Part shown: one piece after another, positions 23,831 to 35,604 of the stretch
Position numbering within the stretch: position 1 is the stretch's first letter
Layout of the letters: every line of letters begins with the position of its first letter
Origin: Annulohypoxylon bovei var. microspora
Taxonomy: Eukaryota > Ascomycota > Sordariomycetes > Xylariales > Hypoxylaceae
Direction of reading: 5' to 3'
Assembly: GCA_022836615.1 (NCBI GenBank)
Contig: MU405287.1
Location: 1 to 64,000 of the forward strand
DNA length: 64,000 nucleotides
Translations under genes and position numbers: made by a program
Notes under the pieces: generated by a model
Told to the model about the DNA's origin: nothing
Seen by the model: the letters and a program-made list of their open reading frames with translations, nothing else
The model's database searches: none

Positions 23831-26800
23831 ACGGGAAATATAGGCAGGGCAGCTAATAACTACCGTAACCTTACCTGCTCCATGCGCGGGTCCGCGCGCA
23901 ACATACTGGCCTAGAAAATCCCGACGGGCCGGGAAGGTAAAAGGAGGTGTGAGATTCGATACTGCGTCTGTCACCGAAGGGACCCAATTCGGCGTCCGCA
24001 GTTGGATTTACGCTATCGTAGAGTGGTCTACGAAATCGTTCGATTGTGCCGCTAGACGGTGATCTGCAATAAGTGTAACGCTGGTGCATGGCGCTTTAGA
24101 CTAATTCCACGAGAGAATAAAAACAATAAGGCGAACTCTCATTTGAAATCGCCTGACTTACCATCCGTAGTATGGGGTCGAAAGAAGAACCTCAAACCTA
24201 GCTAGTGCCCGTCGCCTTGCTGAGGGGGGAAGCACTCAAGATCCTGGACTAGACCGCCGTCGAAATGGAGACGGCAGCGGTAAGTATGCGAACACCTTGT
24301 CGTGTGATCTGGTTGGTTACGCGTCGTTGGAACGAACATCCACAGCAGGCCTGCCAGACGTGCATGGTATAATCCGCGATGTTCCTCTTGGCAGTATCCT
24401 GGGCCGACGTGGGGTTTCCGGTCGACTCGGAACGTCAACGCCAGGTCCGAAGTTCGCAGCGAAGCGAAAACCTCGAGCCCTCGGATTTACATGGAGGCCA
24501 GCCTCCATTTGTCACGAAACAAGGAACTTCTCTGCGAAGAGGCTGATGAGGAGAAGGTTGGTCAGCAGTCTAAAGCCTCGCATATCGGCTAATCATGGGG
24601 GCCAAATCCCAAACAACCGGATCTAGACGACGGGAGTATTCCGCCTATCTACCAATGGAAGGATATTGCGAACTTGTCGTACAATAAATATTATCGTAAT
24701 ACATCTCGAGTTCAGCTGAAGGCGAGAATGGGATACGAAGACATTGTACAGCTTTTGTCAAAATTAGCCCCATTGGGATTTTGTCATATGATGTGCAGTA
24801 CTTGCGGTCCTAATAACATCCACGGATCAGTCTAGATGAGAGTGAGGCGTCCGCAAGGCTACATATTTACCTCTATGGTGGGCTTAAGTCGTCCAATAGC
24901 AACGCGGGTAACCTAGCAAAAAGAATTACCATATCCTATCCAGTCTCATTTGCGGGCAGGTGCAATTTATTCTTATGCCAAGTCAAATAACATAAGATCA
25001 AAGGCTAGGTATTGCAAGCGGTTTCGGCAGTTTGGATAAGCTAGCACGTGTCAACGTTGCTCTCAGCCGCAGAAAAATACTCACCTTGTCCCACCTTAGC
25101 TAGCTAGCAGTAACAGTTTAGACATACATACATACCTACCTACATTAGCATCGTGCATAGTTAAGCTTCTATTGATTGAAGGTGAACCTTTGTCCAAAGT
25201 TAAGCCCTACGATACCTCGGAGTTCCGATGCTATGCTGCTAATAGTATGGTTTGCATATCACATCATATCGCAGATAATAGCAGCGCGGATGAGGGACAT
25301 TGGTAGTTGCCGTTCCCGAGTCTTACTCAATAGGAATTCTAACCGGCGAACGGTCCGGAAGCGGGTTTGAAGAAGGGTGCAGCTACATAGACAGGCCTCG
25401 GCTCATGTATCTCCATTTGTGTGCGCCAAGGATACGAGGTTGCGTAATGTTTCCTTCAGTAACAAATCGCGGCACTTAACCACAATTTGGAAAGTGGTGA
25501 TCTGTTGTTTCATAGTCGGTATCTGCGGGGTGTTGTTGGTTGAGTCCAAGATGTTATACATAGCAAACGGCAACCGGCGAGAACGATATAATAGAACTAT
25601 TAATGTGCTAGGTAAGCCTTAGTAGCCTTGAGGTTGTTGAGTTTCAAGTTTCAACTTAGTCGAGGGTGGGCAGAGTGGGGGACCATTGCATAGCAGCATA
25701 GCTACTTACTATGCGCTAGGGAACTCCGGGGAGCTGGATCGACCGCTTCCGACGTCAACCAGGATGCCTTTTCACAAGCTGAATTTCGTAACTGGCGGTG
25801 GACTCCACGCCGGGATATCCTGATGTATGAATGCTTGTATGTATGTATGTCGGGTATGACTTCCAGCATATCGTCCAGGTAGAGGGAAGCAATTGAGATG
25901 CGTGGGCTGCAAAGCGCGCAGCCGGTATACGTCAGGTGATGTTGTGATGCGTACAGTGTAAAATAGGGCCATCGTAACGGGATGGTGGATGGTGGTGTCT
26001 TCATCTAGGTAGGTATTGCTGAGGATTTGATGAAGAACCTTGGAAAACAACCGATTGCCTTTTAGGGCAGAGTAGACAGAGGAGAGCCTTGCCCAGACTC
26101 GGAGGTCGCCATTGAATGCGGGATAGACCACGTAGGCTACGCAGCCACACACACTCACACACATACGCTTTACCATTCGGCGTGTCGGGAACGCTCGGAT
26201 GAACAGCCAGCTTAGATTGCCAAATGTTTTCACCGACACGTAGGAAGTACTCGATGATAGTAGATTAGCAAATGCGATTTGCACTTTTTAACCCAACCAG
26301 AAGTCCAGAAGCCCAGAAGCCCGTGCAAGGTTCCGCCGCATTCGAATTAGCCATCCTCCGGCATTGGCGGACGTACTATCCAGATTTGCCATCCTTCACC
26401 CGGTGATTTATCGAAATTCGACAATCCATACTACCTGTTACCAGCAGAGCTGCAACAACACAGCACGGACGAGCTGTGATGTGAAGAGAGGGGAAGGCAA
26501 GAGACGAGCGGAGAAATAGAAACAAAAGCAACACTCAAGCACCCAAGCGCAAACAACAACTTGGATATGCAAGGTCGACCTCCGTCTAAATTCCTCTATT
26601 GGTCCTTACTGATCGGGCGGCTCCAATAATCCAGCTGTAGCTGCGACTTTAAGTTGGAGCCCTGCACGAGATCAGATCAAACATACATGGTGGTATGTCA
26701 GCCAGCGGCAACGCGAACACCTCTATTCCCTAGCATCAAGGTGGGTTTGTTGGTGCAGGTCCCAGAAATAGGAAAGGAATCGGCCATTGTAATGTCTTAC

Positions 26801-27681
26801 GTATTGATTTCAAAGCAGCGCTTGAAGCTTGTGGGATCTGTCACATAATAAATATAGGTAAATACCTTAGGTAGGTAAACAGGTAGATAGTTACATCCTA
26901 AGGGGATTTTCCGAAAGGGGGGCATCGGGATTGAAGATAGTAAATATGGACGAGTAGAAGAGCCTATTGGGTCATCGCGGGGATTTGTACGACAACCAGA
27001 TGCACTCCATTAAACGGGGTACTACAGTGATGTACTATACATACATACATTGCAGCATGTATGATATGTTCAATACCTACAACATACATTATATATATGT
27101 ATGTATCAATGTATGTACGTATGTGGATGCTCAATATGTTCGATGCATGGACGGTACGGACGGTACGGACAGCGCTTGCGCCTACGCATGCTGCAACTGG
27201 CTTCTAAGAGGCTAGGAAGAAGCCCAAACAAGCCCAAGCACCTTTCACCACGACTACACCGCGATACTACGTTAATAAACGCGCCCACACATGCAAAAGG
27301 CGGGCCGACAATATGCTTCTAGGGTTGCTACCTAGGTAGGCACGGTAGGTAAGGTATACAAGGAAGGCACGAATTTTCCAATAGGCTTGTACCACAATAC
27401 ATTTTCAAGTTGGAAAAGCATGTACCGAGTCCCGACAAATATCATGAACCTTCGCCTCAGAGCTACGTCGAGGGAAGGAAGGAATGGGACACCAAGACAT
27501 AATGTTCGTATAATTTAAATGCTTATTCCTCGGCTTACAGTACCATCCCGAATGTTTCTTCTTAAATTTTTTTCTTCCTATCTATTGCTTGGCTTGGCTT
27601 CAACGTTGCTAATGCAATGCACATATATTCCATGTTCCATATCCGAACTCATCCTTTTTTAAGATCGACTACGATCCGTTG

Positions 27682-27716
27682 CCATTACCATTACCATTAC
27701 CATTATTATTATTATA
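27682..27716. repeat. CCATTA/ATT microsatellite
   Basis: About four CCATTA units run into an ATT run. No gene is nearby within 900 bp. Confidence 0.8.
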
Positions 27717-28604
27717 CCTATTAATGTGCATCTTATCGTTAGATCCTGTGTCTATCACTTTACCCATATATTCTTTCCAATAACTAGGTACTTGGGCAAC
27801 TAACCGACTTACTAACCAGGCTGACTACATATATACCTATATGTAGGCTCTCCCCTGAATAAGAGAAAGAGAGAGAGTGTGTGTGCTGGCTGCATATGTC
27901 ATCGTTCTATGTACTGGACGTTGTATATGTGCTTAGATGTACGCTGTCGCATTTCATCCATTTCCAGTTCATCATATTACATTATACCCCTCTTTTTTGG
28001 CCCCCTCAACCCCTAGTATTCGTCAAAAGGTTCTGTGCCTAGTCCATCTATCTGTGGTTTATTTATTTTTTTCCCCTCCGCTTCTTCTCACGGCGGTACC
28101 GAAGAATTTCGCTACGTCCGATCCCTTCCCTAGTTCGCGCGTCGCTTCAAAAGGAAAGGGGCCAGCCGCGCTTTTATTTTTCGTCCACCCCGCCCCGACT
28201 TTCAACCAGGGCGGCTCTTTATCTGATTGAATTGCTCCTGTTTTCCCTTTTTAAAAGCGGCTACCTACCTGGACTTGTGGACGTCAGTTCACACCTCTGA
28301 CGTTATCCCCCGGCAACTTTCTTAGGCAACCCCTAGCAGAAAAAAATACATAAATATTTCGATTCTGAATCTGTCAGGTTGGATGACGATATCTCCACCG
28401 AATAACAGCTAAAATCCTTCCCAGCCGCCGCTTTGTCGTTTGTCGCGTGAGTGACAGATAGACACGAGCAGACGGGCTGCTGGATTTGAATCGCATTGGT
28501 GATCGATTTCCCGATTCTGGCGCTTCTGATGCGCCTTTCATGAGATTCAGGAGCTCGAAGCTAGCTTGGAGCTTAAGCTAACAGCTCAAGCTGACGTTGA
28601 AATA

Positions 28605-29926
28605 ATGCCACCAAGACAAGGCCGTTATCAACCTGCGTTCGTATCTTCTACTTTCTATTAACTAGATGGATTGTATTCTATTATTGTTATTGTTATTGCT
28701 GAAGAAGCTGACGTTTTGACTCCTGCGAGTAGCCGGGAATTTCACATTGTTGTGTTAGGTGCAGGTGAGTCTTTTCATTGCAAGCTTCCATATGAAATCG
28801 ACCCTTTTTTTTTTCTTATTTTTTTTTCTTCAGGGTCCCTCCCTTTTCTGTTGCTTACCTCATACGCTTAACGGCCGCTAATGTTTTTCTAGGCGGTGTC
28901 GGGAAGAGTTGTCTTACAGGTAACGCTCCTCCTTGGCTAATGATTCCGATTGGATATCAAATTGAAACGAAACACGATCTATCTAAATCTTATGCGTCAT
29001 TCTCAATTACCAAAAATGGATATCATTACTGACGGGTCCTTTTTAATTTATGATAGCTCAGTTCGTCCATAACGAGTGGATCGAGAGTTATGACCCAACG
29101 ATTGAAGACTCGTACAGGACTCAGGTAGCCGTTGATGTAAGTGCAGCTTGTCCTTGTCATCTGATTGGTTTGGCGTCAACCACTGCTTACACATTCGGAC
29201 CAGGGTCGCCAGGTAATTCTGGAGATGTAAGACATCACCAACTGCGAACACGATTCATCCTTTTTTTATCCTCGCTGTTGCGCTAGCAATACTAACTTGA
29301 GACAGCCTGGACACCGCTGGCACTGAGCAGTTCGGTTGGTCAACACCGAATATGCTACTTATGCGTGTGACCATGCTAATTCGGCTTCAGTTGCCATGCG
29401 GGATCTGTACATGAAGACTGGTCAAGGCTTTCTTTTAGTCTTTAGTATTACTTCAACTTCGTCATTAGCCGAACTTGCCGGACTTCGCGATGAGATCATA
29501 CGTATCAAAGACGACGAGAATGTGCCAATTGTCATATGTGGAAACAAGGCGGACCTCGAAGACCAGCGGTCCGTGCCACGCACCAAGGGTTTCCAAATCT
29601 CGCAGAGATGGGGTGCACCGTACTACGAAGCTAGTGCTCGAACGAAAAGTAAGTGCATTTATCCACTGCCCTTGCATATGCATTGATTCCTATCCGAATT
29701 TGAAGTTTTTAAGGTCATAGGTTGACCAAACTAACTTTATGAAGCCAACGTCGACGAAGTATTCGTCGACCTATGCCGGCAAATGCTGCGGAGAGATGAT
29801 GCGGGAGAGAACTATCTCGAGGATCAAGATGACAAATTCGATCCCTACTCCATATCATACTATAAAAAGCGAAGACGGCGAAAGGAGCGAGATCCGAATC
29901 ACCGGCCGAGATGCGTTATCCTATAG
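28605..29926 (+). CDS. Krev-1/Rsr1 (Bud1) Ras-family GTPase
   Basis: Eight exons sum to 663 nt, 220 residues: 28605-28636, 28733-28764, 28893-28919, 29057-29136, 29204-29226, 29306-29334, 29391-29648 and 29745-29926. All GTPase motifs are present: P-loop GAGGVGKS, switch I YDPTIEDSY, switch II LDTAGTEQF, guanine-specifying GNKADLED and EASAR. The tail is strongly basic and ends in CVIL, a CAAX box whose final Leu predicts geranylgeranylation and membrane attachment. FHIVVLGAGGVGKS and VAMRDLYMKTGQGF match Rap-like Krev-1 of Neurospora and Rsr1/Bud1 of yeast, which direct polarity and septation upstream of Cdc42. All introns are GT-AG, but the first donor is the weak GTTCGT, so the N-terminal 11 residues are the least certain part. 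Three exons are under 30 nt. Confidence 0.9.
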
Positions 29927-31370
29927 CCGATTCAGCCGCACTCATACATGGTTTATCATGACTAGTCACCGAGAAGGCTTTCTCGACTCAAAAATACTCG
30001 CTGCCTAAGCTGTTGGCACTTTGCACTTTGGGGTTCGGGCACTTATACAACATTTCGGGCTAGGATAACAATGTTTTCTATCGGACTTTATGAGGCTTCC
30101 TAATCTTATTTCTCGCAATTCCTCCGCGGCGCTTCTTCTGGCCGACTTCTGGCCGTCTTTTCTTTTTTCAGTGGTTTCTGGGCGAAGATCCTTTCGCATT
30201 CTAGGAGAGCGTTTAAGGATATGGCGAATTGCATGTTCGCCGCATTGCATTGATGGCATAGCATTGATCATGGATCAGCCCTACAAAGCCTACTGTTTTG
30301 GTATGGTCACTAGGTTCCTTGAGTATCACGACGTTTGTTTTTTTTTGGTTACGTTTTGAGAATTTTAAAACGGAGCTTCGAAGAACCGAATTGCGCAGGC
30401 AAACTTGTTTCAATCTTCCATTTATCTTGCTGCTCGCCAGAGAAAAAAATTAGGCTTTTGTATCCCGGAATATATATACCCCTCTGCCGTTGAGACACTA
30501 CACGTTCTTTTCTCGAATTTTTGGTGATTAGGTTGATCCATATAGCCTTGTGTTTTATCAGCCTCCTCCACGGGTCCGAAGAGGCATGTAAAGGGGGCTG
30601 GCTTATACAACTTATAACACTTAATGGTTTAGTAGGTAACTATGAACGTCCTTTCTTGTTTGGTTCTAATAATTGGTGTATGAAGGGGATGTGGTATACC
30701 ACATACTGCACGACAGTTATATGATTAATTACGGCTCATGGAGGCAGAGAGTAGCTTTCGTTGAAGTTGTCGACGACTTAGTTAACGGAAGGTTATTACG
30801 TTACATTGCTATGATAATTACATGAACTCACGTTGCTGTATATTCTATGATCCCCGCTAAGACGGCTTGAGAATTATTAGCTTCCACGGTTCTTGGTAAA
30901 TCTAGTCTTCCACGTACTCTATCCCGATGTGAGTTAGGTGTCTCAATAGTATCAAAATGTAGTTTCCCCACTGCGAATAGCATCATTTATTATACGAAGC
31001 CAGCTCCACTTTCCCCGGACTTTCGATACCGCGAGAAATCCCGCCCTCCGATCTCTCGACCTCTCTGTATGTTAGGAATCAGAGTTAATAGTGTTAATAT
31101 CAATCCGGCAAGAATGAGTGCGATCGGCTTGCAGTCTCCCTGAGAGCTATCCGCCTGTAGTTAGTCAAATGTGATATGTGATGTAGTACAACGATCGGCC
31201 TAATTGATCGCGCCATGTCGGGCGATCAACCGAAAGAAATGTGGCTTTAACGGTTTTGAGCATGGGAGACAAGACGAAGTAGGCTGGTACGTGTTCGATG
31301 CCTCCTCTTTGGGCTAGTATATCCAGTTTTAACTGTCATCGTTTCCAATATAGGAAACCCTAACGCGAGT
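29927..31370. other. Convergent intergenic spacer
   Basis: The Krev-1 gene (+) and IPI3 gene (-) point toward each other here, so the spacer should contain both 3' UTRs and terminators. No further gene is supported. Confidence 0.5.
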
Positions 31371-32758
31371 TCAGGCCTTGACAGATTTAGCCTCGAGATA
31401 CCGCTGTAAAGTCTTTTGTTGGAGGGCACGTTGTTCGTTGATGACCTCCCATAGCTCCTCATTCTCTTTCCTCAGTTCCTGGTCGCCGACGGTGTCCTCG
31501 GCCGGGGCTTGGAAGGCGAGGATAGCTTGCTCGAGCGCGTCGTGCGGGAGTCCGTTAGATTTAAGTATCTTGCTGAATCTCGTGTCATCTGCCATGTCGG
31601 AATCTAATTGGGAGGTGAAGTCATAGCTTCGGCTTCCCAAAAATGGCTTGACGACCACAACAGGTTTAGTGGGCCGCGAAGACGGAAGTGGGGAGGTAAA
31701 GGCGATGTTGGTGACAGAAGCGTTGACATTTGCTAGTTCGGTGGAGTCGGCACGGCTGCTCAAGTCCCATCGAAGGACCTGGCCTTGCGGGTGCCCTGAT
31801 ATCAAGACGGTGCCGTCATAGCTCAGCGCCACGCATGACGCCGGTCCCGCCTCCTGGGGCGCGGCGCCGAAAGCGGAGGACACCTGGATAGCCGTAGAGC
31901 TCTCCTCCGCACTCTGGGACCCTAGCAGGGCCTTCTCGGCAAATAAGTCGATTGCGTACAGCGATCCGTCGTCAGAAGAAACGTAGATAGCGCGCGTGCA
32001 CGGATCGAGTGATAGACAGAGGGGTGAGCTAGGGAACAGCAACGTTCGCAGAGCAATGCCAAGTTGGTAGTTCCAGACGATGCAAGACTTGTCTTTGCTT
32101 GCCGAGACGCATATGTTGGTGTCTGGATTCACACTCTGGCCTACTGCGAGAGACGTGATGGCGGCCCTGTGATTCGACAGAGTCTCCAGGGGCTCGTGTT
32201 CGATGGTCGAGTCAAGCTCCAGCAAGCGGGGAACGGACCAAACATGAATGTTCGCGTCATCTGACCCTGTGATAAGGTGGTAAGGTGTAGCAGCAATGCA
32301 AGTCACTGCTTGGACATGACAAGCAGGAGTAGTTACTTGTCTACCAGTGCAGATCTATATAGGTATTTAGTAGGCTTTAGTGTGGGACGGGAAGCAGGTG
32401 TGTCCATATTAGGTAAACTGACCTCCCATATTATGAGCCTCCCCTCCTGGGAACCCAGAAAAAGCACATCGTCTTGTAAAGCGATGCTCCGGATGCGCTC
32501 TGAGAAAGTAACTAAAGCCTCCTGGTTACCCTTGGCTCTTGAATAAACGTGAACCGTGGATTTCTCCTCTTGGGCCGCAAACACGTGAGTATCGCTCACA
32601 GCTAAACAATTTCGAGACGTAGAGCTTTTCTTGAAGGTGGCTGTCGTAGAATGGCTCGGGTGTAGTGTATGTTCATAAATTCCGGCATCCTTTGCGACGG
32701 CCGTATTATTGGCCAAGGGCGGCCCGGCCACGGACACGAAGTAGCTTTCGGTCAACAT
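31371..32758 (-). CDS. IPI3: Ipi3-like WD40 ribosome-assembly protein
   Basis: Exons 32758-32423 and 32354-31371 (68-nt intron, donor gtcagt, acceptor ATATAG) give 1320 nt, 439 residues. The N-terminal ESYFVSVAGPPLANNTAVAKDA opening and repeated WD-type blades, such as LITGSDDANIHVWSV, ICVSASKDKSCIVWNY and VLISGHPQGQVLRWDL, fit Ipi3. It ends in a predicted coiled coil (about 400-436: QELRKENEELWEVINEQ and so on). Ipi3 joins Rix1/Ipi2 and Ipi1 in a nuclear complex on pre-60S particles. This complex is needed for ITS2 processing and the Rea1/Mdn1 remodelling step, and it also helps replication licensing in yeast. Length is close to the family. The splice join reads WE-ICTGRQ, which restores the blade without a gap. 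Confidence 0.88.
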
Positions 32759-35604
32759 GACCCCCGATTCATCTACCTCGGTAGTCTCGTGGTCGTCTTA
32801 CTCAATATGGAATATGATATTGAATAGGTGCTGAGCCACAACAGCTGTATAAATGTTAGTAAGTTAATATAACCTATCGATTGCTATCCATAGCACCTAG
32901 ATAGACGTATCGGGATTGGTGGGGTTTGTAAATATCTCTTGTCGTAGTCTACTTAGAACTTGGAACTTAGAAACTTGTTTGAGAATGTACCATACGATGC
33001 TCTGTTTCGTCTTTGAAGATCTTCGATGTTGTTGCTGTCACTTTTTTTTTTCTTCCCCCACAAAATCCTATTCGCAGGTTGATGTTTGACAGACCCACTA
33101 ACATGCAGGTTGCTAAAACATCAATCCCATGCAGCTGGTGCGTGGCTTACGAGTGGGTCTGCCGGCATTGCGGCGTAGCTCTAGAGCTTGGCGCCTTAGA
33201 GGTTCAGCAGAGGCAAGCAGGTGAATTAAAGTTAACAGAAACTGCTTCAACCCCGCAACCCCCAAAAGCAAATTCTACTACGTATTGTCGAGTCAATTAT
33301 CGAGTCTAGTTACACACTGAGGTTGCTCCTTGCCCCTTTGAAGAGCTATTACCTAAACTCCCGTAGTACAAGGCCGTTTCACACGAATTAAATTTTCATA
33401 TGCAGATATGCAGGGGAAGCGGTGTAGGTGTAGGTGCAGGTGTAGGCAAAAGAGGGTAACCGCGACCTCTCATTGTAGTAAGAAACTTAAGATATGACGA
33501 CTTTCTAAGTGGATAGAGGTAGTTAACTTAACAGAATAAAAATCCTATCTTCACATACCTAATCACATATCGTTCGATACTCCACTATGACTATCTTGAA
33601 AGGCTTCAAATAGCCTCCCAACTATCTCTAGTGGTGTTCCAGATTCTTCCCCTCTCTCGCTTAACTGACGCCATCTCCCTGTACGGCAGACTAACGGCCG
33701 ACTGCATGTCTTGAACCGCCGAGAAGCAAAATGTATTCGCAAATCGGGAACCTGAAGAATTTCAACGACGGCTGCATACGCACGTCTTCTCTAATTGATT
33801 TCGTATTTGTGCCCGATGCCTTCACCTTTCCGAATTTGAAGCTGTTGTTATCCTGCCGTTCATATCCTTATTGCATAGGTATTCTTACTATTCTTACTCT
33901 CTCCAGCAGTGGCCTTATTTATCGGAGGCGGTATAACCTTAGCTACCTGTACCTAGGTAGGCTAAGAAGGGTACGCTAAATCCAGCAACTGACGATAGTG
34001 TTGCAGCATGTCTGAGGCCTATGAGTGGCCAGTTCCGACTTTAGAGCCCCTTCAGCCTCGAAAATAAGGTGGAACCTGAACTGCACCATGATGCATCGTG
34101 ATCCCTTGCCAGCCATCTATAGGCTGCATTTGGATGGAGCGGCAAGCTTCAAACGCAACGTGGTTGCCCGTCTGTCGTGTCGCTTGACAGCTACAGCATC
34201 AGGCATCTTTGCTTAACTGGTTCGACTATTAGATAGAGCTCTTGTCTGGACGCAGGGGAAGACAATGCTTTATCCCGCTTAGACACGGTGGCCAATGAAG
34301 ATTAGCGAGGATTAGTGGCCGTACTATAGCATAGTCTACCGACTCTGAATACCTAAACAGCTAGACAGGTACTCAACTCCATAAAGAGGCCCACCGACTG
34401 ATCTCGTCACTACCTATCTGGGCGTAGATCCTGGAAACGGCGTCGCTATAGCCTCGGAGCTTTCTTTCGATCGCCCGCAATTATGTCTCTCTCTCCATCC
34501 GCCATTCAAATAGTTTATCTGGCGACGTGATTAACCCTCTCTAACCAAGGGTCCCAACTCTTTCTCGGCAACGATAGCTCGTCAGAAAAGTCTCCGAATC
34601 AGGGAAGCCTAAAAATATGGTGCTGTGCGGACAGTACGGATTAATCTATTGGCTGATTAAACCTGAAATAATTTCCAGAAAGAACCGCCGCGTTGCATGG
34701 AACGAACTTAGCGTGTGATTTTTTGGCCACCTCAATTAAAATGGCTGATTGGTTCTTTAAATGACATTGCTATGGTCAATGCTACCCTGGAAGCGATCCC
34801 TTGGCGAGAAGATCGGGTGGGTGGTCAAGTCTAAGAGTTAACCGCTTGAACCCATGTGGGAAAAAGCAAGGGGTTTACTCTTTTCTCTCTCTCATGACGA
34901 TGAAGGACTAATAGTTAATATGCCTATCTAGGCTAGGTACTTACCTACCTCGAGACATGTCTCAGGTCTAATGTCTGTCATACTTGGCTTGCCGTGACTC
35001 GGACGGAGGGTGGACGCCTTGTGTAAGCCATCACAGCAGCATTGGCATCATCAGGAAGAATGAATGTTCTCTCCTGGTTGATAATTCCAAGTTAGGGACT
35101 TGTGATGAACAGAGGTCCCACAGTTCTTTCCGCATTCCTCTAGTGCCTGCGACCCTCTGCGACCCTTCGCCTGAGCGAAGAGACCCCTGGCTGGTCTAGG
35201 GTCCATGGGGATTCATCTCTTTGTGGAATTACGAACACCACCCACGGAGCGACGCAGCTCCATCCTTTGCTGGGACCCCTGTCCAACGCGCTCGACTTTT
35301 CTTGGGTCTTCGAATCCACTTGGATTCTTGATCCAGCGTCAGTGTTTTTTCACGAGACCGCTTTTGTTATTCACAACTCCTACGGATTGTCTTCGACGCC
35401 GTTTCAGACATTTTTGTCCTTTTTTCTTTCGAGTCACTGCTAAAAATACAGGCTACGACGAACGGACTGTACGGAGCTGTTCAGAATTCGCTTGGTGGAT
35501 TTCACATATAGGAAGAGGTTCATGTAGGAGATTGTCATTGCCGACCTAACATTCCCCTGCAACGCCACCAATCGATCAATTCGGACACGGGAACGAACAT
35601 CACG
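32759..35604. other. Divergent intergenic region
   Basis: It lies between the 5' ends of IPI3 (-) and the 692-residue gene (+), so it contains both promoters. A TGTAGG-type repeat occurs near 33423-33447, and a CTAGGTA motif near 33950 and 34930. CT-rich sequence near 35340-35440 probably belongs to the promoter of the right-hand gene. No other gene is supported. Confidence 0.5.

Larger units (their letters stand above)
20494..28604. other. Long intergenic stretch, about 8 kb
   Basis: The first part is probably the 3' UTR of Whi3/Scw1. No intact gene is recognised. Features are a GGAT run at 22325-22360, CCTA/TAGG runs (about 22835, 25130, 26860 and 27330), CATA/TGTA-rich tracts near 27036 and 27095, a CCATTA/ATT run at 27682-27716, and a more GC-rich block at 23.2-24.6 kb with broken coding-like sequence. 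The last kilobase has CT-rich tracts that fit the Krev-1 promoter and leader. Confidence 0.5.

Noticed and set aside
25772..26284. Long minus-strand open frame (about 170 codons)
   Set aside because: No motif, odd composition and low complexity; no splice partners; overlaps another frame on the same strand. Likely chance.
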